A stretch of DNA of 64,000 bases, taken from Symbiodinium natans. Lineage: Eukaryota; Sar; Dinophyceae; Suessiales; Symbiodiniaceae. The notes under the pieces are model-generated. The model had not been told where the DNA came from. It saw only the letters and a program-made list of their open reading frames with translations, and did not search any database. The translations under genes and the position numbers were made by a program. Location of the stretch: positions 1 through 64,000 of the forward strand of contig CAJNDS010000454.1 in assembly GCA_905221605.1 (NCBI GenBank). The letters run 5' to 3'. Positions within the stretch are counted from its first letter, which is position 1, and every line of letters starts with the position of its first letter. Positions 35,495 through 46,443 of the stretch are shown here, piece after piece.

Positions 35495-37250
35495 GTAAGG
35501 GCCTCGCAGCCTACTCTAAACTCAGCAGTTCCGCCCCGACCAACAGCCCGTAAGCTGCAAAAAAGCCAGTTCTTCCCGCATTTGAGCCCGCACTAGCAAA
35601 GCGCATCCAGCCTTCCGAGAGGCTCTTGCGTGTCTCCCGCAGTTCCCTCTTCTTGTCGTTGAACCTTCCCATGATGGAGTCCTCCAGATGCACACTCGGA
35701 GGAAAGCACCAAAGGTGCAGCCACTCGTGGAGGGGGTGGTCGTGGGATGGCTGAGGCTACCAAATTTAAACAGCCTTCCTCAGGATTTAGCGCAAGCCAT
35801 GCTCAAAGAACCACCTCAGAAACCAAGCCGAACCCCAGATTCTCAAACCAGCTAAACCTTCTGTTCCCAGGGCCTGGAGCTCATCATCTGGGCTTCGGGG
35901 CTTCAGAGTGAGGACTGATGTTGGGCAAGAGACCCTAAACCATACGGAAGCCTAACGAAGCCCTGCTCCTGAGAGTAGATCAGGGACTTCAAGAGGACCT
36001 CCTTGAGCTCGCCTTCCTGTCATGAGCTTTGGGCAGTTGAGTCATGAGCTTGAGGCCGCTGGGCGGAACGCAAGCGAGGATGGCAGCGTTCTTTGTGTAA
36101 TGACCCCCCTTTCCGCATGCTGCCCAAGCCTGAAGAAACAAAAAGCCTGCTGAAGTCGTACACACTGGGGGAAAGTGAACGAAGCCTCGCCAGGCGACTT
36201 ACTCCTGAGCGTAACAATCTGCCCAAGGCTCAAGCCTACATTCAAACTGCTGTACCACATGAGCCGTCTGGCTGTGGGCGTCAAGCGTCAGAGACTGGGG
36301 CTTTCGGCATCGCACCGAGGATCCCCATTGCAAAAAGCTGCAATCAAGCTGTAGATTGGCAGCCCTTCTCCAAATTCGTATACATCCTCAAGCCTACATT
36401 TCTAAACCCCGCGCCTTCATGCTCCGTGGGGGTGCATCCATTCTTAGAGGCTGTCCAATCTTGAGCGTTCAATGCTTCATCTTGACATTAAAAACACAAC
36501 AAGGACCTTCAAAGTGTTTAGAGCCCTTCTGAGATGATTACACACAGAATTTACAGGTTTAGGGCTTAGGGGGCTCCGGACACCGGCCTTGCCTTGGCAT
36601 TCTTCACTGCCCGTATCCGCCGCAGCTCGGCGGCAGCGATTGCACCGTCTCGCCGAGCCTTTGGGTGTTCTGGGTTTCGTGGGCCCAGGCCACGGTAAAC
36701 AACTGAAACCCCGGTGCCCATGCTTGAGCTTAAAGACCCCGCATACTCTGAGATCTCCCGAACCATCGGTGCATGTGGGGATGTTTGGGTGTAGGTTTCG
36801 GGGCATGCCCATGACCATGGTCCACAGACAAAACCCGCAGATGCACTCTACTCGAAAACGCAGAAATGCGGCTTCTGTATACAAGACAACGCACGTTCAT
36901 GCTACTCAATACGCGGATTCGTGCCACGCGCTAAGCCCTAAACTGGTGGCGTGTATCTGAAAGACTCGTGTGACAGGGTTCCTTCATCATCACTCATATT
37001 CTGACCCCCTCCCATACAAGGGATCCTAAATCAGCAATAACTTAATAGGTTCCTTTGGTAACTTTTTTTTGTGGGGGTTTCAGATTACCGAAGAAAGTCC
37101 TCGGCCCTTCGCAGCTGGGGCTCGGACTGGCGTCAGAATCACAGCGCGGGCCCGGCTTCGGTGCACTGACGAGGAAGGCCCAGGGTGTATGGGACAAGTG
37201 TGGGCTGCAGGGGCCTTTGGGGCTTCTAGGGCTGAACGGTGCCGCAGGGT

Positions 37251-37381
37251 TTGATGGTTGCAGGCTGCGGAGAAAAAGGCAAGATGCCGCTGTATATCAT
37301 GATGGCTGGTACTACTTGACACTTGATTCAGTTACCCACAACCAGGTCCGCGGCCCGTACCCGCCCGTGGAACTAAGCTAG
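37251..37381 (+). CDS. Terminal exon with partial GYF-like motif
   Basis: After a GGTTGCAG acceptor the frame reads LRRKRQDAAVYHDGWYYLTL then DSVTHNQVRGPYPPVELS and TAG. W-Y-Y-L ... GPYP-x2-EL fits the core of GYF_2-type peptide-binding domains (the Gly-Pro-aromatic signature). The domain stops early if the TAG is real, so this may be a truncated copy or a splice junction may follow. Upstream exons were not identified. Confidence 0.38.
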
Positions 37382-38256
37382 AGCAACATGCACGAAACAG
37401 TTGCAAGGGTTTCGCTTCAAACTACTTGTTGCTTGTTCCTGTTTCTGTCTCTGTCGAGCCGTCGGACCTGTGTGGCCCCGCTTTCCCCCAACAAGCCGTA
37501 GGAAGTACAAGAGAGCAACAATGCTGTAAATGCCTGTGTTTTGGGCATGATCACAAACGCATGAATGCTTGTGAAAGCAAGTCTTGCTCCAGAAACGTCA
37601 AACATCTTTGTGCAGGGGCATGGTTGACAGTGATGAACAGACGTGACTATCGCCTCCCCACCTGCCTCCCTTCCCTTCCCTTTTCCAAAAGGAAAAACTA
37701 CGGGAAACACCACAACCGACTACCTCTGCTTCACTCATGCAGGATCGACCCTTCAACCTGTAGCCCATGTCTCCACCTGGAGCAGCTGGCATCTGCACCT
37801 GCTCCTGCTGCGAGGCCGCTGCACTTCGAAAAGCAGGTTCTTTGCGTTTTGGGTGTCAAGTCCACCCTGGCCTGAAGCACAAACCGTAGCGAACCCAATT
37901 CTGTGGGCTAGTCATAGGGGCTGGGTTGAGGGTTGCGTCCCCAAGTTGCAAGAGGGCTCGGCATGTTTCGGACACTCCTGCGCCGCGTAGACAGCCTCCT
38001 CGCCTTCGCTTTGCGAGGACCTCACGAACTATCCGGGTGTGGGGAGCGTTTGGATTTTGATGGATTTGGTGAGTTTAGTGCTTAATGGCCTCGTTGGTGC
38101 ATTGCCAGGTTCTAGGCTGGACCTTGGGGGAAGTACCTGGGATGCTACATGACTGGAAAACCCAACTGTACACTCTGAAACGCTTCTGTCTCAGCCCTGT
38201 CGGGATCCTGGGTGGGGGAGTAAGCCTGGGAAGCCTCCCGGGAAGCCCCGGCCAAG

Positions 38257-38388
38257 GACATTGTCCTTGGCACTCTTGCGCCTGAGCAAGCCTATCCTAG
38301 GAAACAGTACCAGGCTTTTCTCGCTGAGGTTCTGGGAAAGACACGAGAAGAAAAATGTCAGTCTGTGGCTGCTATGACTGCGACCAAG
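38257..38388 (+). CDS. Unrecognised exon, well flanked
   Basis: Forty-four complete codons between GGCCAAG and GTGGGG: DIVLGTLAPEQAYPRKQYQA, then FLAEVLGKTREEKCQSVAAM TATK. It has soluble helical composition. The frame stays open downstream to 38,598. An upstream frame from about 38,108 (VLGWTLGEVPGMLHDWKTQL) ends at GTAAGC only about 40 bases before this exon and is less certain. No family is recognised. Confidence 0.4.
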
Positions 38389-38776
38389 GTGGGGGCTTTG
38401 TGGAGTTGTGGCAAGGACGCAAGTGACTTCTTGATTCAGGCTTGGCCCCGAGGCCATCCCCGTAAAACACTGAAGGAAGCAGTCCTGAAATTGCAACGGC
38501 ACAATAACATTTGCCTCACATTGCCCCGATGCCGAGCCCGTTATCTACATACCAAACGCAATCCTGAACACTTAACATCCAGGACACGTAGGTCGTAAAG
38601 CCCTCATGTTTCATGTCTCAGGCTTAAGCCACCCTTTCCTTCCCCCCCCCCCCGGCACCCGCTGGCTCAGCAAAGCCACTCCTCTTCCTCGGCCTCCTCG
38701 GCCTGCGCCTCCTCCGCCTGCGCTTCCTCGCCCGCCTGTGCCTCCTCCCCCGCCTGCGCATCACCTGTGCAAGCCG

Positions 38777-38840
<64 letters not shown>

Positions 38841-39018
38841 AGAGTGAGAGAGTGAGAGAGTGAGAGAGTGAGAGAGAGTGAGAGAGAGTGAGAGAGTGAG
38901 AGAGAGAGAGTGAGAGAGAGTGAGAGAGAGTGAGAGAGAGGGAGAGAGGGCGAGAGTGAGAGAGTGAGAGAGAGGAAAGAGTGAGAGAGAGAGAGAGAGA
39001 GTGAGGCAAGCGGGAGAA
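38777..39018. repeat. AG microsatellite, 240 bp
   Basis: A GAGA run with interspersed GTGAGA, GCGAGA and GAAAGA units. Minus-strand frames read as long Ser/Leu stretches and are artefacts. Confidence 0.98.
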
Positions 39019-39652
39019 AGCGGGAGAGAGCGAGCGAAATGCAAGAAGAACTAACCTCGACCTTCAACCCTCCTGTGGACACCCTCACACATTGCCAACA
39101 TGGCTAACCCCTTCCATCTCACAGCTCTGGCCCCTGTGCGCTAAGTGCACGAGGACTAGAGCTCCAAGCCTTGGGGTTTCGGGCCCGGGGTCTGTTTTCC
39201 ACTCTTCCCGAAACCCTGAGCTCTTTGCCCTGTCGTCCTAGGCTGCATCAGAGATCCCAGCTTTCAGCGCACAGCTTGATGCTTCAAGCCGAGTGTTGCA
39301 ATATTTGCTGCCCTCATGGCGCTGAAGGTAAGAACGATGACGATGACCGCAACCAGTGCTGCTCTATACATCAGATGTACTCAGCCGCGAGGACGAGGTT
39401 ACGGAGGGGAAACTGCCGATGACATACTTCGGGTACCAGTCACAGTACAGCAAGACTCGCAGTTCACAGCGGAATTTGTGAAGAACTTGTTGTCGTGCGC
39501 ACGGCGCCGTTGAAAGACCTGTCCCGCCTTGCGGCTCAGGTTGCCCGGGCGGGGCGTCGGCTGCAGGCTGGGCTTCCTCTTGCGGGGTGTTTTTGTGTGT
39601 TTGGGCCGGGGGGAAGTTTCTCCAAAGGCGCCTGAAAGGCCCTCACTTCTGA

Positions 39653-39820
39653 GCCTTGAAGCCTTGAAGCCTTGAGGCCTTGAGGCCTTGAGGCCTTGAG
39701 GCCTTGAGGCCTTGAGGCCTTGAGGCCTTGAGGCCTTGAGGCCTTGAGGCCTTGAGGCCTTGAGGCCTTGAGGCCTTGAGGCCTTGAGGCCTTGAGGCCT
39801 TGAGGCCTTGAGGCCTTGAG
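39653..39820. repeat. 8-bp minisatellite TTGAGGCC
   Basis: About 20 near-perfect copies; because 8 is not a multiple of 3 the frames repeat every 24 bases (SRPQGLKA on minus). Confidence 0.98.
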
Positions 39821-40170
39821 GTTCTCAAGCCAGCTACACCCATGCTACACCCACCCCCCAAAAGGTCCTTCGGAGCTTCCTTAGACCCCGAGCTGCTGGC
39901 GGCATCCTGCATTGGTCTTCTGGGAGAAAAAAAACGTAGAAAAGCGCACAGGCTTTTTGGATGGTTTTGGGCGTTGGCTTTGGGGCATCTGCTTTTGGAG
40001 CTTCGGGCTGGAAGTTTGCCACGTTCTTGGGAACTGGTGGAACTGCCTGATCAGGCGATGAAGCTTGCGCCGCTGTTGCCGCTTCCGCCGCCGGCGCCGG
40101 GGTCGTCGCTTCTGCCTTCACGGTCGAAGAAGCTGAGGACTGCGGCGCCTGCTCTGCGGGATGTGGAGCT

Positions 40171-40203
<33 letters not shown>
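40171..40203. repeat. Poly-G run of 33
   Basis: Uninterrupted G run. The minus frame continues from polyproline into an Ala/Pro/Glu-rich stretch (40,000-40,165) that could be low-complexity coding sequence. Confidence 0.97.
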
Positions 40204-40205
<2 letters not shown>

Positions 40206-40520
40206 AAAAATCAAAGACTTCGGGATGCTCAGGGCTTTGATTTCGCCCCCTTTTTCAATGGGGATCTTTTCTGAACCTGTGGTTCACCCCCCAGGTTCTG
40301 TTCTACGCGACTCGGTACTGGCTCAGAGGAACACCTAGATGTATGTCACAAGCTGAAGCTGAAGGGGTTCGACTTGCTACTTTTGGTGGAATCTGAGTAC
40401 TGGCCTGTGAAGCCGACGAAGATGCTGTCGCTTTCCCAGACGCAGAAGACTTTGGTGGCCCCGCCTTTGTGGAGTCTGAGGTCTCGGGGCCACTCTAGGC
40501 TTCAGGCCTTCTGAACTGAC

Positions 40521-40967
40521 ATGAAGAAACTGAGAAAGTGGGTCATGAACACTTGGGCTCAACGCAGAACCCCAAACGACAGCATGAACGCATCGGTTGT
40601 CGACGACCTTTCTTCAACGCATTTTCCGACCTTGAAGAAGACTGTCCGAATCCGAAGGAGTCAGAGTTTGAAGGACCCAATCCCTAAACACCTAGTTCTG
40701 CGCGACAAGACTCCTGCACGTCACCTCCCACTGCGATGTTCCTTCGCTGAGGAGTTGGGAATCCGATTCCGGCGGATTCAATCTCAACCCTGGGCCAGAA
40801 ACTACCAAAAGTCTACAGCCCCAGGCCCCAAAGCCCAAAAAATGAAAGACCGAAACCTCCTTTCCTCATCGGCTTCCTCCAAAAAAGCGAAGCACCTCAG
40901 ATCCTGGAGGGAAAACCCCCCCCCTCCTCAAAAAATGAAAAAAACGAAAAAGAGTCCTAAACCCTAA
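40521..40967 (+). CDS. Long basic open frame, unrecognised
   Basis: A 148-codon ATG-to-TAA frame, basic throughout (begins MKKLRKWVMNTWAQRRTPND; ends in Lys/Pro repeats running into a CCCTAAA array). Its length and lack of repeats in the first 110 codons make it worth listing, but there is no domain and the 3' end is repeat-derived. It could be a chance frame. Confidence 0.25.
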   Translation: MKKLRKWVMNTWAQRRTPNDSMNASVVDDLSSTHFPTLKKTVRIRRSQSLKDPIPKHLVLRDKTPARHLPLRCSFAEELGIRFRRIQSQPWARNYQKSTAPGPKAQKMKDRNLLSSSASSKKAKHLRSWRENPPPPQKMKKTKKSPKP

Positions 40968-41010
40968 ACCCTGAACCCTAAACCCTAAGCCCTAAACCCT
41001 AAACCCTCTT
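40957..41010. repeat. CCCTAAA telomere-like array
   Basis: About seven units with CCCTGAA and CCCTAAG variants. Confidence 0.9.
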
Positions 41011-41178
41011 AAAACTACAAAGGCCCTCAGAGGCCCGGCCGGGAGTCGGCGTCGAGAGCTCCGCGGCGTCCAGCCGCCGACGCTTGCGCTCGAACTCGCG
41101 CTTCCTGGCATCCTCGGAGGTCTCTTGAGGTTTAGGGTTTACATAGAAATTGTATAGGGTTTGTGTCCGGGGTTTTGA

Positions 41179-41240
41179 CAGGGTTTTGACGGGGTTTTGA
41201 CGGGTTTTGACGGGTTTTGACGGGGTTTTGACCGGTTTTT
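41179..41240. repeat. GGGTTTTGAC tandem repeat
   Basis: About five copies of a 10-12-bp unit (GGGTTTTGAC, GGGGTTTTGAC). Confidence 0.9.
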
Positions 41241-41545
41241 TCTTTTGCTTTTGAATAACATTCCAATGGCTTTCCAGGCTTAGGGAGGCGGGGGGGGAGG
41301 TGGGGAGGTGGGGGGGGGGGAGGGGTGGAGAGGGGTTGTGGGGGAGAGGCGGGGGTGGAGAAGTGGGGGTGTGGTTTAATGGGGAGGGGGGGGCTGGGGT
41401 TTCGTCTTGGATCCCTAAGCCCTAAGCCTCTCCCCGAAGTACCTGATGGAGGGATTGGGCTGGGGGGTGGCGGGGTTGGGTAAATGGGGTCGAAATTGGA
41501 AATTCAAATTGACACACAAACAATTTCTGTTTATCCTGGTCTTTA

Positions 41546-41640
41546 GGGTTTAGGGTTTAGGGTTTAGGGTTTAGGGTTTAGGGTTTAGGGTTTAGGGTTT
41601 AGGGTTTAGGGTTTTAGGGTTTTAGGGTTTAGGGTTAGGG
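41546..41640. repeat. TTTAGGG telomere-like array
   Basis: About 13 nearly perfect units, opposite in orientation to the array at 40,957-41,010. G-rich spacer sequence (41,290-41,400) lies between. Confidence 0.95.
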
Positions 41641-41768
41641 ACTCCCTTCAGTTGTCTCAGCTCTCTCACGGGACTTCACGGGGACTTGCGAGCTGAGGTG
41701 TGGAGATGGAGACCCTCCCCCTCCCCCGGCCCCGACAAAACTACCGGAACACTGGCGCCCCACTCAAC

Positions 41769-41877
41769 TTTCCATCCAAAGGGGCGGCGTCTTCGGCATC
41801 TGCGGCGGGCTTCTCGTCGCCATCTCCGGGCTCGTAGATGGCAGTGAAGACTGGATTTGGAGTCACCCAATCCTCCG
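41769..41877 (-). CDS. Unrecognised exon, acidic
   Basis: Between TGATCAG and GTTGAG: EDWVTPNPVFTAIYEPGDGD, then EKPAADAEDAAPLDG. It has coherent composition and proper flanks (two bases of a codon at each end). The protein is not recognised. Confidence 0.45.
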
Positions 41878-42778
41878 CTGATCAGGGCTTCATTAGGGGG
41901 CATTTTGGGTGCTGAAATAGCCCTGCTTCAGTCCACTTCTTTCAGGTCAACACCCTCCTCAACCCAAAAAAGACGCAACATGCGCAACGTAACCCGAAAA
42001 CGCGCACTTTCCGGGTCCTGCTTCAACAAGTCCATCAGGTGCCCTTGCCGAGGGCTGGGGCTTTCAGGGGGCTCTTGGTGGCTTCAGGGCGCTTCGAGTT
42101 TTGGGGCCTACTGGGGTCTTTGGGGCTTTCAGGGTTCCTGGTGTTGTTGGGCTGAACAATTTTAGCTGTTTGGGCAAGGAACTTGGGAGGTGACAGAACG
42201 TTGCGCGTGATGCTTGCGTTGGCGGCTTAGTATGTCGGAGTTCGTTAGAGCCTAGGAGCCTAGATGTGCGGTGTGAGCCAATTTGAGCTTTACGGAAGAT
42301 GGGCCAAGGTGCCTAGGAGAGCTTAGGAAAGCTTAGTATGCAGCACAGGACTCAACAATTGTTTAATGGGCTGGGCTGTGGGCATCCGCTGCCTTTCAGC
42401 TCGTGCTGTCCTTGCTCGTTCAAGGGCGGCAGGTCATCCAGATCCTCAGCTCGCATGAAACGATTACTTCATCGGCTCCATTGGTGGATTCTGTGCCTAT
42501 TTATAATTATTCATACCAACCTGCCGTCAGAGTCCAGCATTAAACGACACTTAACTGCCTCTATCTAGTCGGCCGGCCAACCCTGGAAAACCTTGGTCTG
42601 ATGACGATCGCAGGCTGTAAAGGACTCCTGTCATTGGAATCAGCCTTCCAAGAATCCATGTGAAGCACATCTTCAAACCAACTCCAAGCTACGGTAAGCC
42701 CTTAAACCTCTCAACTGAGCCCCTAATCCTGAGCCCCTAAGCCCCTACATCCCAAATCGCCTTCCAAAAGGGTCCAAC

Positions 42779-42874
42779 CCCCTGAGCGCGCTGCGTTTCT
42801 GGGATCCAGAGCCTCTTGCAGCGTGCAGAAACGCTTCATCCGCGCAGGAGGCGCCGGAGTCGGCGCAGGCCATC
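42779..42874 (-). CDS. Candidate exon with ATG, unrecognised
   Basis: Between CATGCCAG and GTTGGA: MACADSGASCADEAFLHAAR then GSGSQKRSALR. The ATG follows the acceptor by one base, so it may be a first coding exon after a 5' UTR intron. No family is recognised. Confidence 0.33.
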
Positions 42875-44807
42875 CTGGCATGAGCAGGCTCGGGGAATGT
42901 AGGGGTCTCTCGCATTTTAAGACAAGTTTCTCAAGGTTCAAGGATTCGGCTCCTTTGGTTGCCTGTTAGTTGTCACGCCATCTCGTACAATGAGGTAGGC
43001 CCTGGCATTCCCTTGGCAAAAAAGAAGCTGGCTGAACAAAGCAAGACGCATGGGAGGAGGGGGAGGAGCCCTTTGTTCGACTTGAGCAGCCAAAAAAAAT
43101 ATCTTCTTGCTGCAAATTCTAGCTTTTCATGTACATACTGAAGACTTGAAAAACAGCTTTTGCCCAGCACCCTCCCTGCGACCCAAGCATACTAAACTGC
43201 TTCCACATTCCACAATCCCCCAACCCTTCCACAACCTCCCAACCCTAGCAACCTTAGCCTCCTCATCCCTGAGCCCACAGAGCATCCACGCGGCCAAATC
43301 TCGCCTGGTTGGGGGGCTTGCCATTGGCCGTAGCCCCATGGCATACCTGTGGACAAGCACCACCGACGTTTCATGGCAAAGGGGCTTGGGCTTCCGGACT
43401 ATTGGGCCGCCTAGATCTGCACAGAAAGGCAGGAGGTGAGTGTGTGGGCCTCGTAGCCGGGACAGCTAAAACATGTCGGCCGTGTAGGTTCATTCCTGTA
43501 CAGTACCTGAGACTACAGCCTAAACTTGCGACAATTATACCAGCGAAGACCCCAAACAGGATGTGTCGAACCGGAGCGCTTCAAGTTGTTTGGAACCCGC
43601 CCATGTGGCTTTGAGGAGCAGCAAATTCAGGAGGTCGAGATACAAGAGGCGCGCTGCCTGCTGCACGGAAAGACTGGAAAATCTACCGCGCCTGAATCTT
43701 ACGGCGCTTGCCCCGAATCTAGCGCAAACAAGAACAACCTTTTTTCGCAGCGAGAGGACATTGAGAGCTTGCTCGAGAGACAAGATACCCGCGTGCGTGC
43801 TAAGGAAGATGGATACAAGAGACGCGTTGGCTGTCGCATGCTGTCGCACGGGAAAAAACAGCAGAGCAGACCAAAAGCATGATTCCACATGACTCGAGAA
43901 CGGGTGGTTGGGAACCATGCTTTGTCTTTGCTTGAGCAGATCCTGCGCTTCTTTTTAAATACGAAACAACTAATAGGTTGTCTGAACGGCCATCTTGAGC
44001 CGTAGCACTGCCCACACGCGACCATGGCAGATGCATGCTAAGTAGGACGCTTGCTTACCTTTGTACACAATCCAAGCGCAAAGCTAGCGCTGTACAAGCG
44101 CCACAGAGGTTCTTAAGGAACTGTACTTGTGTACTTGTGGGGGGGTGGGGGCGGGGGGGGGCGACTGATATATTCGTGGGTGTGCCTTTCTACTAAACAA
44201 TCCAACCAGGAATTGTTGAGAGCTCACCAAGGAATTGTCGTCCAAGGCACCGGGGAACGGAGCCCACGCGTGGGGAGGCATCTGGGCCGTTCAGCTCCAA
44301 GGAGGGGCCGTGCATTTGTGTTTCGGGTTCTTTGGGGGTTTAGGGTTTGGGGGTTGAGGTTCCAGGGTTTAGGGTTTAGGGGTTTGAGGGTTTTGAGGGT
44401 TTCGGACCCTTTTGGCGGGGTTGGAGTTGAGGCTTTTCGGGCTCTGGCGACCGAAAAGCCTTGGCCCGAAATCCTGAGGTCTTAACCCTGAGGAGCTGGA
44501 AGGGCCTGAGAACAAAAGCGGAAGACTCAGTGGAAGTTCTGACCACATGTGCAGCTAAGAACGACTTCGAGGTTCAACTTCGTACATGCGCGGATTGCCC
44601 TCTCAATTTCAGGGCTGAGTGGGGGAAGAAGTTGAGGAGAAGTCCTGAATCAACAATGAAGAGAAGTCGGATTCTCAAGAACAAACCTGAAAACCTCAAC
44701 CGCCCGAAGCCCTAAAGCCTGCGGCCAATGTGCTGCGAACATGTTGCCAAGTGGAACGGAGGAGGCACCTGCACGGCCACAACCTCCTAAACCACCTCAA
44801 CCCCACA

Positions 44808-45280
44808 GTGCTTCGGGCCGAGGGCTAGTTGAGTTTAGGGATCCAACAACTATAGAAGCAGAACTCAAAAAGAAGTGACGTCTGTCACGTAGTTTCGTCA
44901 CGAATTCACATGCCCATGCGATGCTGGAATAAGCTGTAATTCAGGAGCGTCCAGAACACCGCAAGGCTCGGGAGCCGGTCAACGGGGGCCCTCGAATTTC
45001 GTCAAGCTTAGGAGGTTACGGGAGGTGGGAGAGGGGGGTGGGATTTGTGGGGGGTGGCTATGGGTGAAACTTCTGGGTGCAGAGTCCGTGGCATTTTGCT
45101 CGGGCTTCCTGAAGCCCCCGGGTGAATTTGGAATGGGGGGTTCACCATTGCGTTCATCTGCGAAATGCTTCGGTGCGAGGGTTGTTGAGTTAGGAATCCT
45201 CGAATCGTTTGGCCTTCCAAAGCCATGAAACAGACAACAGCTATAGCAGCAAAAACTCAACAAAAAGTGACGACCGTCAC
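44808..45280. repeat. Diverged repeat pair
   Basis: Sequence at 44,808-44,895 recurs at about 45,168-45,280: shared blocks CTTCGG, CGAGGG, GTTGAGTT, CTATAG-AGCA-AACTCAA and AAGTGACG-C-GTCACG, with an insertion of about 25 bases in the second copy. Confidence 0.65.
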
Positions 45281-46074
45281 GGCTAAACCCTAAACCGCCT
45301 AAACCCTAAACCCTGCTATTGTGTTCATATCTTCTATGTCCTGCGTCTCCATGTGTGCCCATAGTTCACATGCTCTCCGAGACCACCTTCAAGAGCAAGT
45401 TTGGGGAATTTTTGAGGATCTTAGGGACTTTTCAAAGCCTTTGAGGCCGTTTAAAGCCTTTAAGGGCTTAGGGTTTGCCGCTGGGCGCTGAGTCTTCCCT
45501 GTTCAGCCTTCTCGTAACCTAGCAGAAGCCACCCCGAGACCCTGAAGGTGGTGAAAACGCAAGCTGAGCAGATCGCAGCAGCCCAGGAACCCTCCGCCCT
45601 CCAGCCAGTTTCACGGTTCAGGATTTCGGGGGGGCACATTGGGTCTTAGGCTCCTCCCTCGCCTGGGAAGACGCTGGGTGCTCGCCGGGGGGCAGTCACT
45701 GGAGATCGTTGGAGCCACTGCTACGGCTGCAGCAACGCCCTGGCTTTCAAAGGCTTTCAGAGGTCTTTAGGTCTCCAGCTGGCGAAACAAAAAGGAAGCG
45801 CGGGTCCAACCCGGGTTTCGTGCACATGGGCACAGGATGCTTGGGGACACTTTAGGGATCATCAAAAGCAGGGACTGAAGAAATGAGTTTAGGATGGCAA
45901 GGATGCACTTTTAAGGTCACCCCTGATGTCACCTGTCTGGCAGCTGTGAGCTTGCCACCCACCAGTTGATGTGGGGGTCACTTCAGGGATCAGAATGTGT
46001 GCGAGTGGAACATGTCAGAAGGTGGGGACAAAGCACAGCACCTCCCGCAGGTCCATGGACCCTTTGTGCCACAC

Positions 46075-46133
46075 ATGTGTGCGATCCTTCAGCTTAGCAC
46101 AACAGATGTGTGCGATCCTTCAGTTTAGCACAG
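46075..46133. repeat. 31-bp tandem duplication
   Basis: ATGTGTGCGATCCTTCAG followed by (C/T)TTAGCACA occurs twice in tandem with one or two differences. Confidence 0.9.
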
Positions 46134-46443
46134 GGCGTGACATGCCTCACTCTTGAGTGTGCCCTTTGAACCACTGCTACGAGAGCAAGAGAAGCTGCAC
46201 ACCGCTCTCAGTGAAGAGGGATGATCGTGCAAAACCCGAAGTTTGCCCTCGGGTCGCATCTGACCTTCCCGAAAAACTGAGAGAAAAGACAACTTCCGAG
46301 TTGTCTCAAAATCGGGGAACCTTGCAATGCTTTGCAAATCCTAACTTAGAATAAGAACGAATCAAAGATGTCCTAAGTCTTTAAATTTCTCAAGGGTTGT
46401 TTAGCCAAAACAAACTTGCAAGATCTTGCAAGGATTTAAAGAT

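Larger units (their letters stand above)
42880..46440. other. Mostly non-coding, repeat-bearing
   Basis: Long frames occur near 43,526-43,918 on both strands, but none has splice flanks or a recognisable domain. The stretch contains G-rich runs at 44,140-44,162, degenerate TTTAGGG/CCCTAAA near 44,335-44,400 and 45,283-45,318, a dispersed repeat pair (44,808-44,895; 45,168-45,280) and the 31-bp tandem duplication. Confidence 0.4.

Noticed and set aside
35600-35692. Charged minus-strand exon (GRFNDKKRELRETRKSLSEG)
   Set aside because: A plus-strand reading after TCTCCCGCAG is equally open; the strand could not be decided, so it is not listed as a gene.
37495-37630. Zinc-knuckle-like Cys/His cluster suggesting a Bel/Pao-type retroelement
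   Set aside because: Spacing does not fit a CCHC knuckle, and no protease, reverse transcriptase or integrase lies nearby.
38624-39088. Ser/Leu-rich minus-strand proteins
   Set aside because: Read entirely from the AG microsatellite.
39643-39912. Protein with SRPQGLKA repeats on minus
   Set aside because: Product of the 8-bp minisatellite; all frames repeat with a 24-base period.
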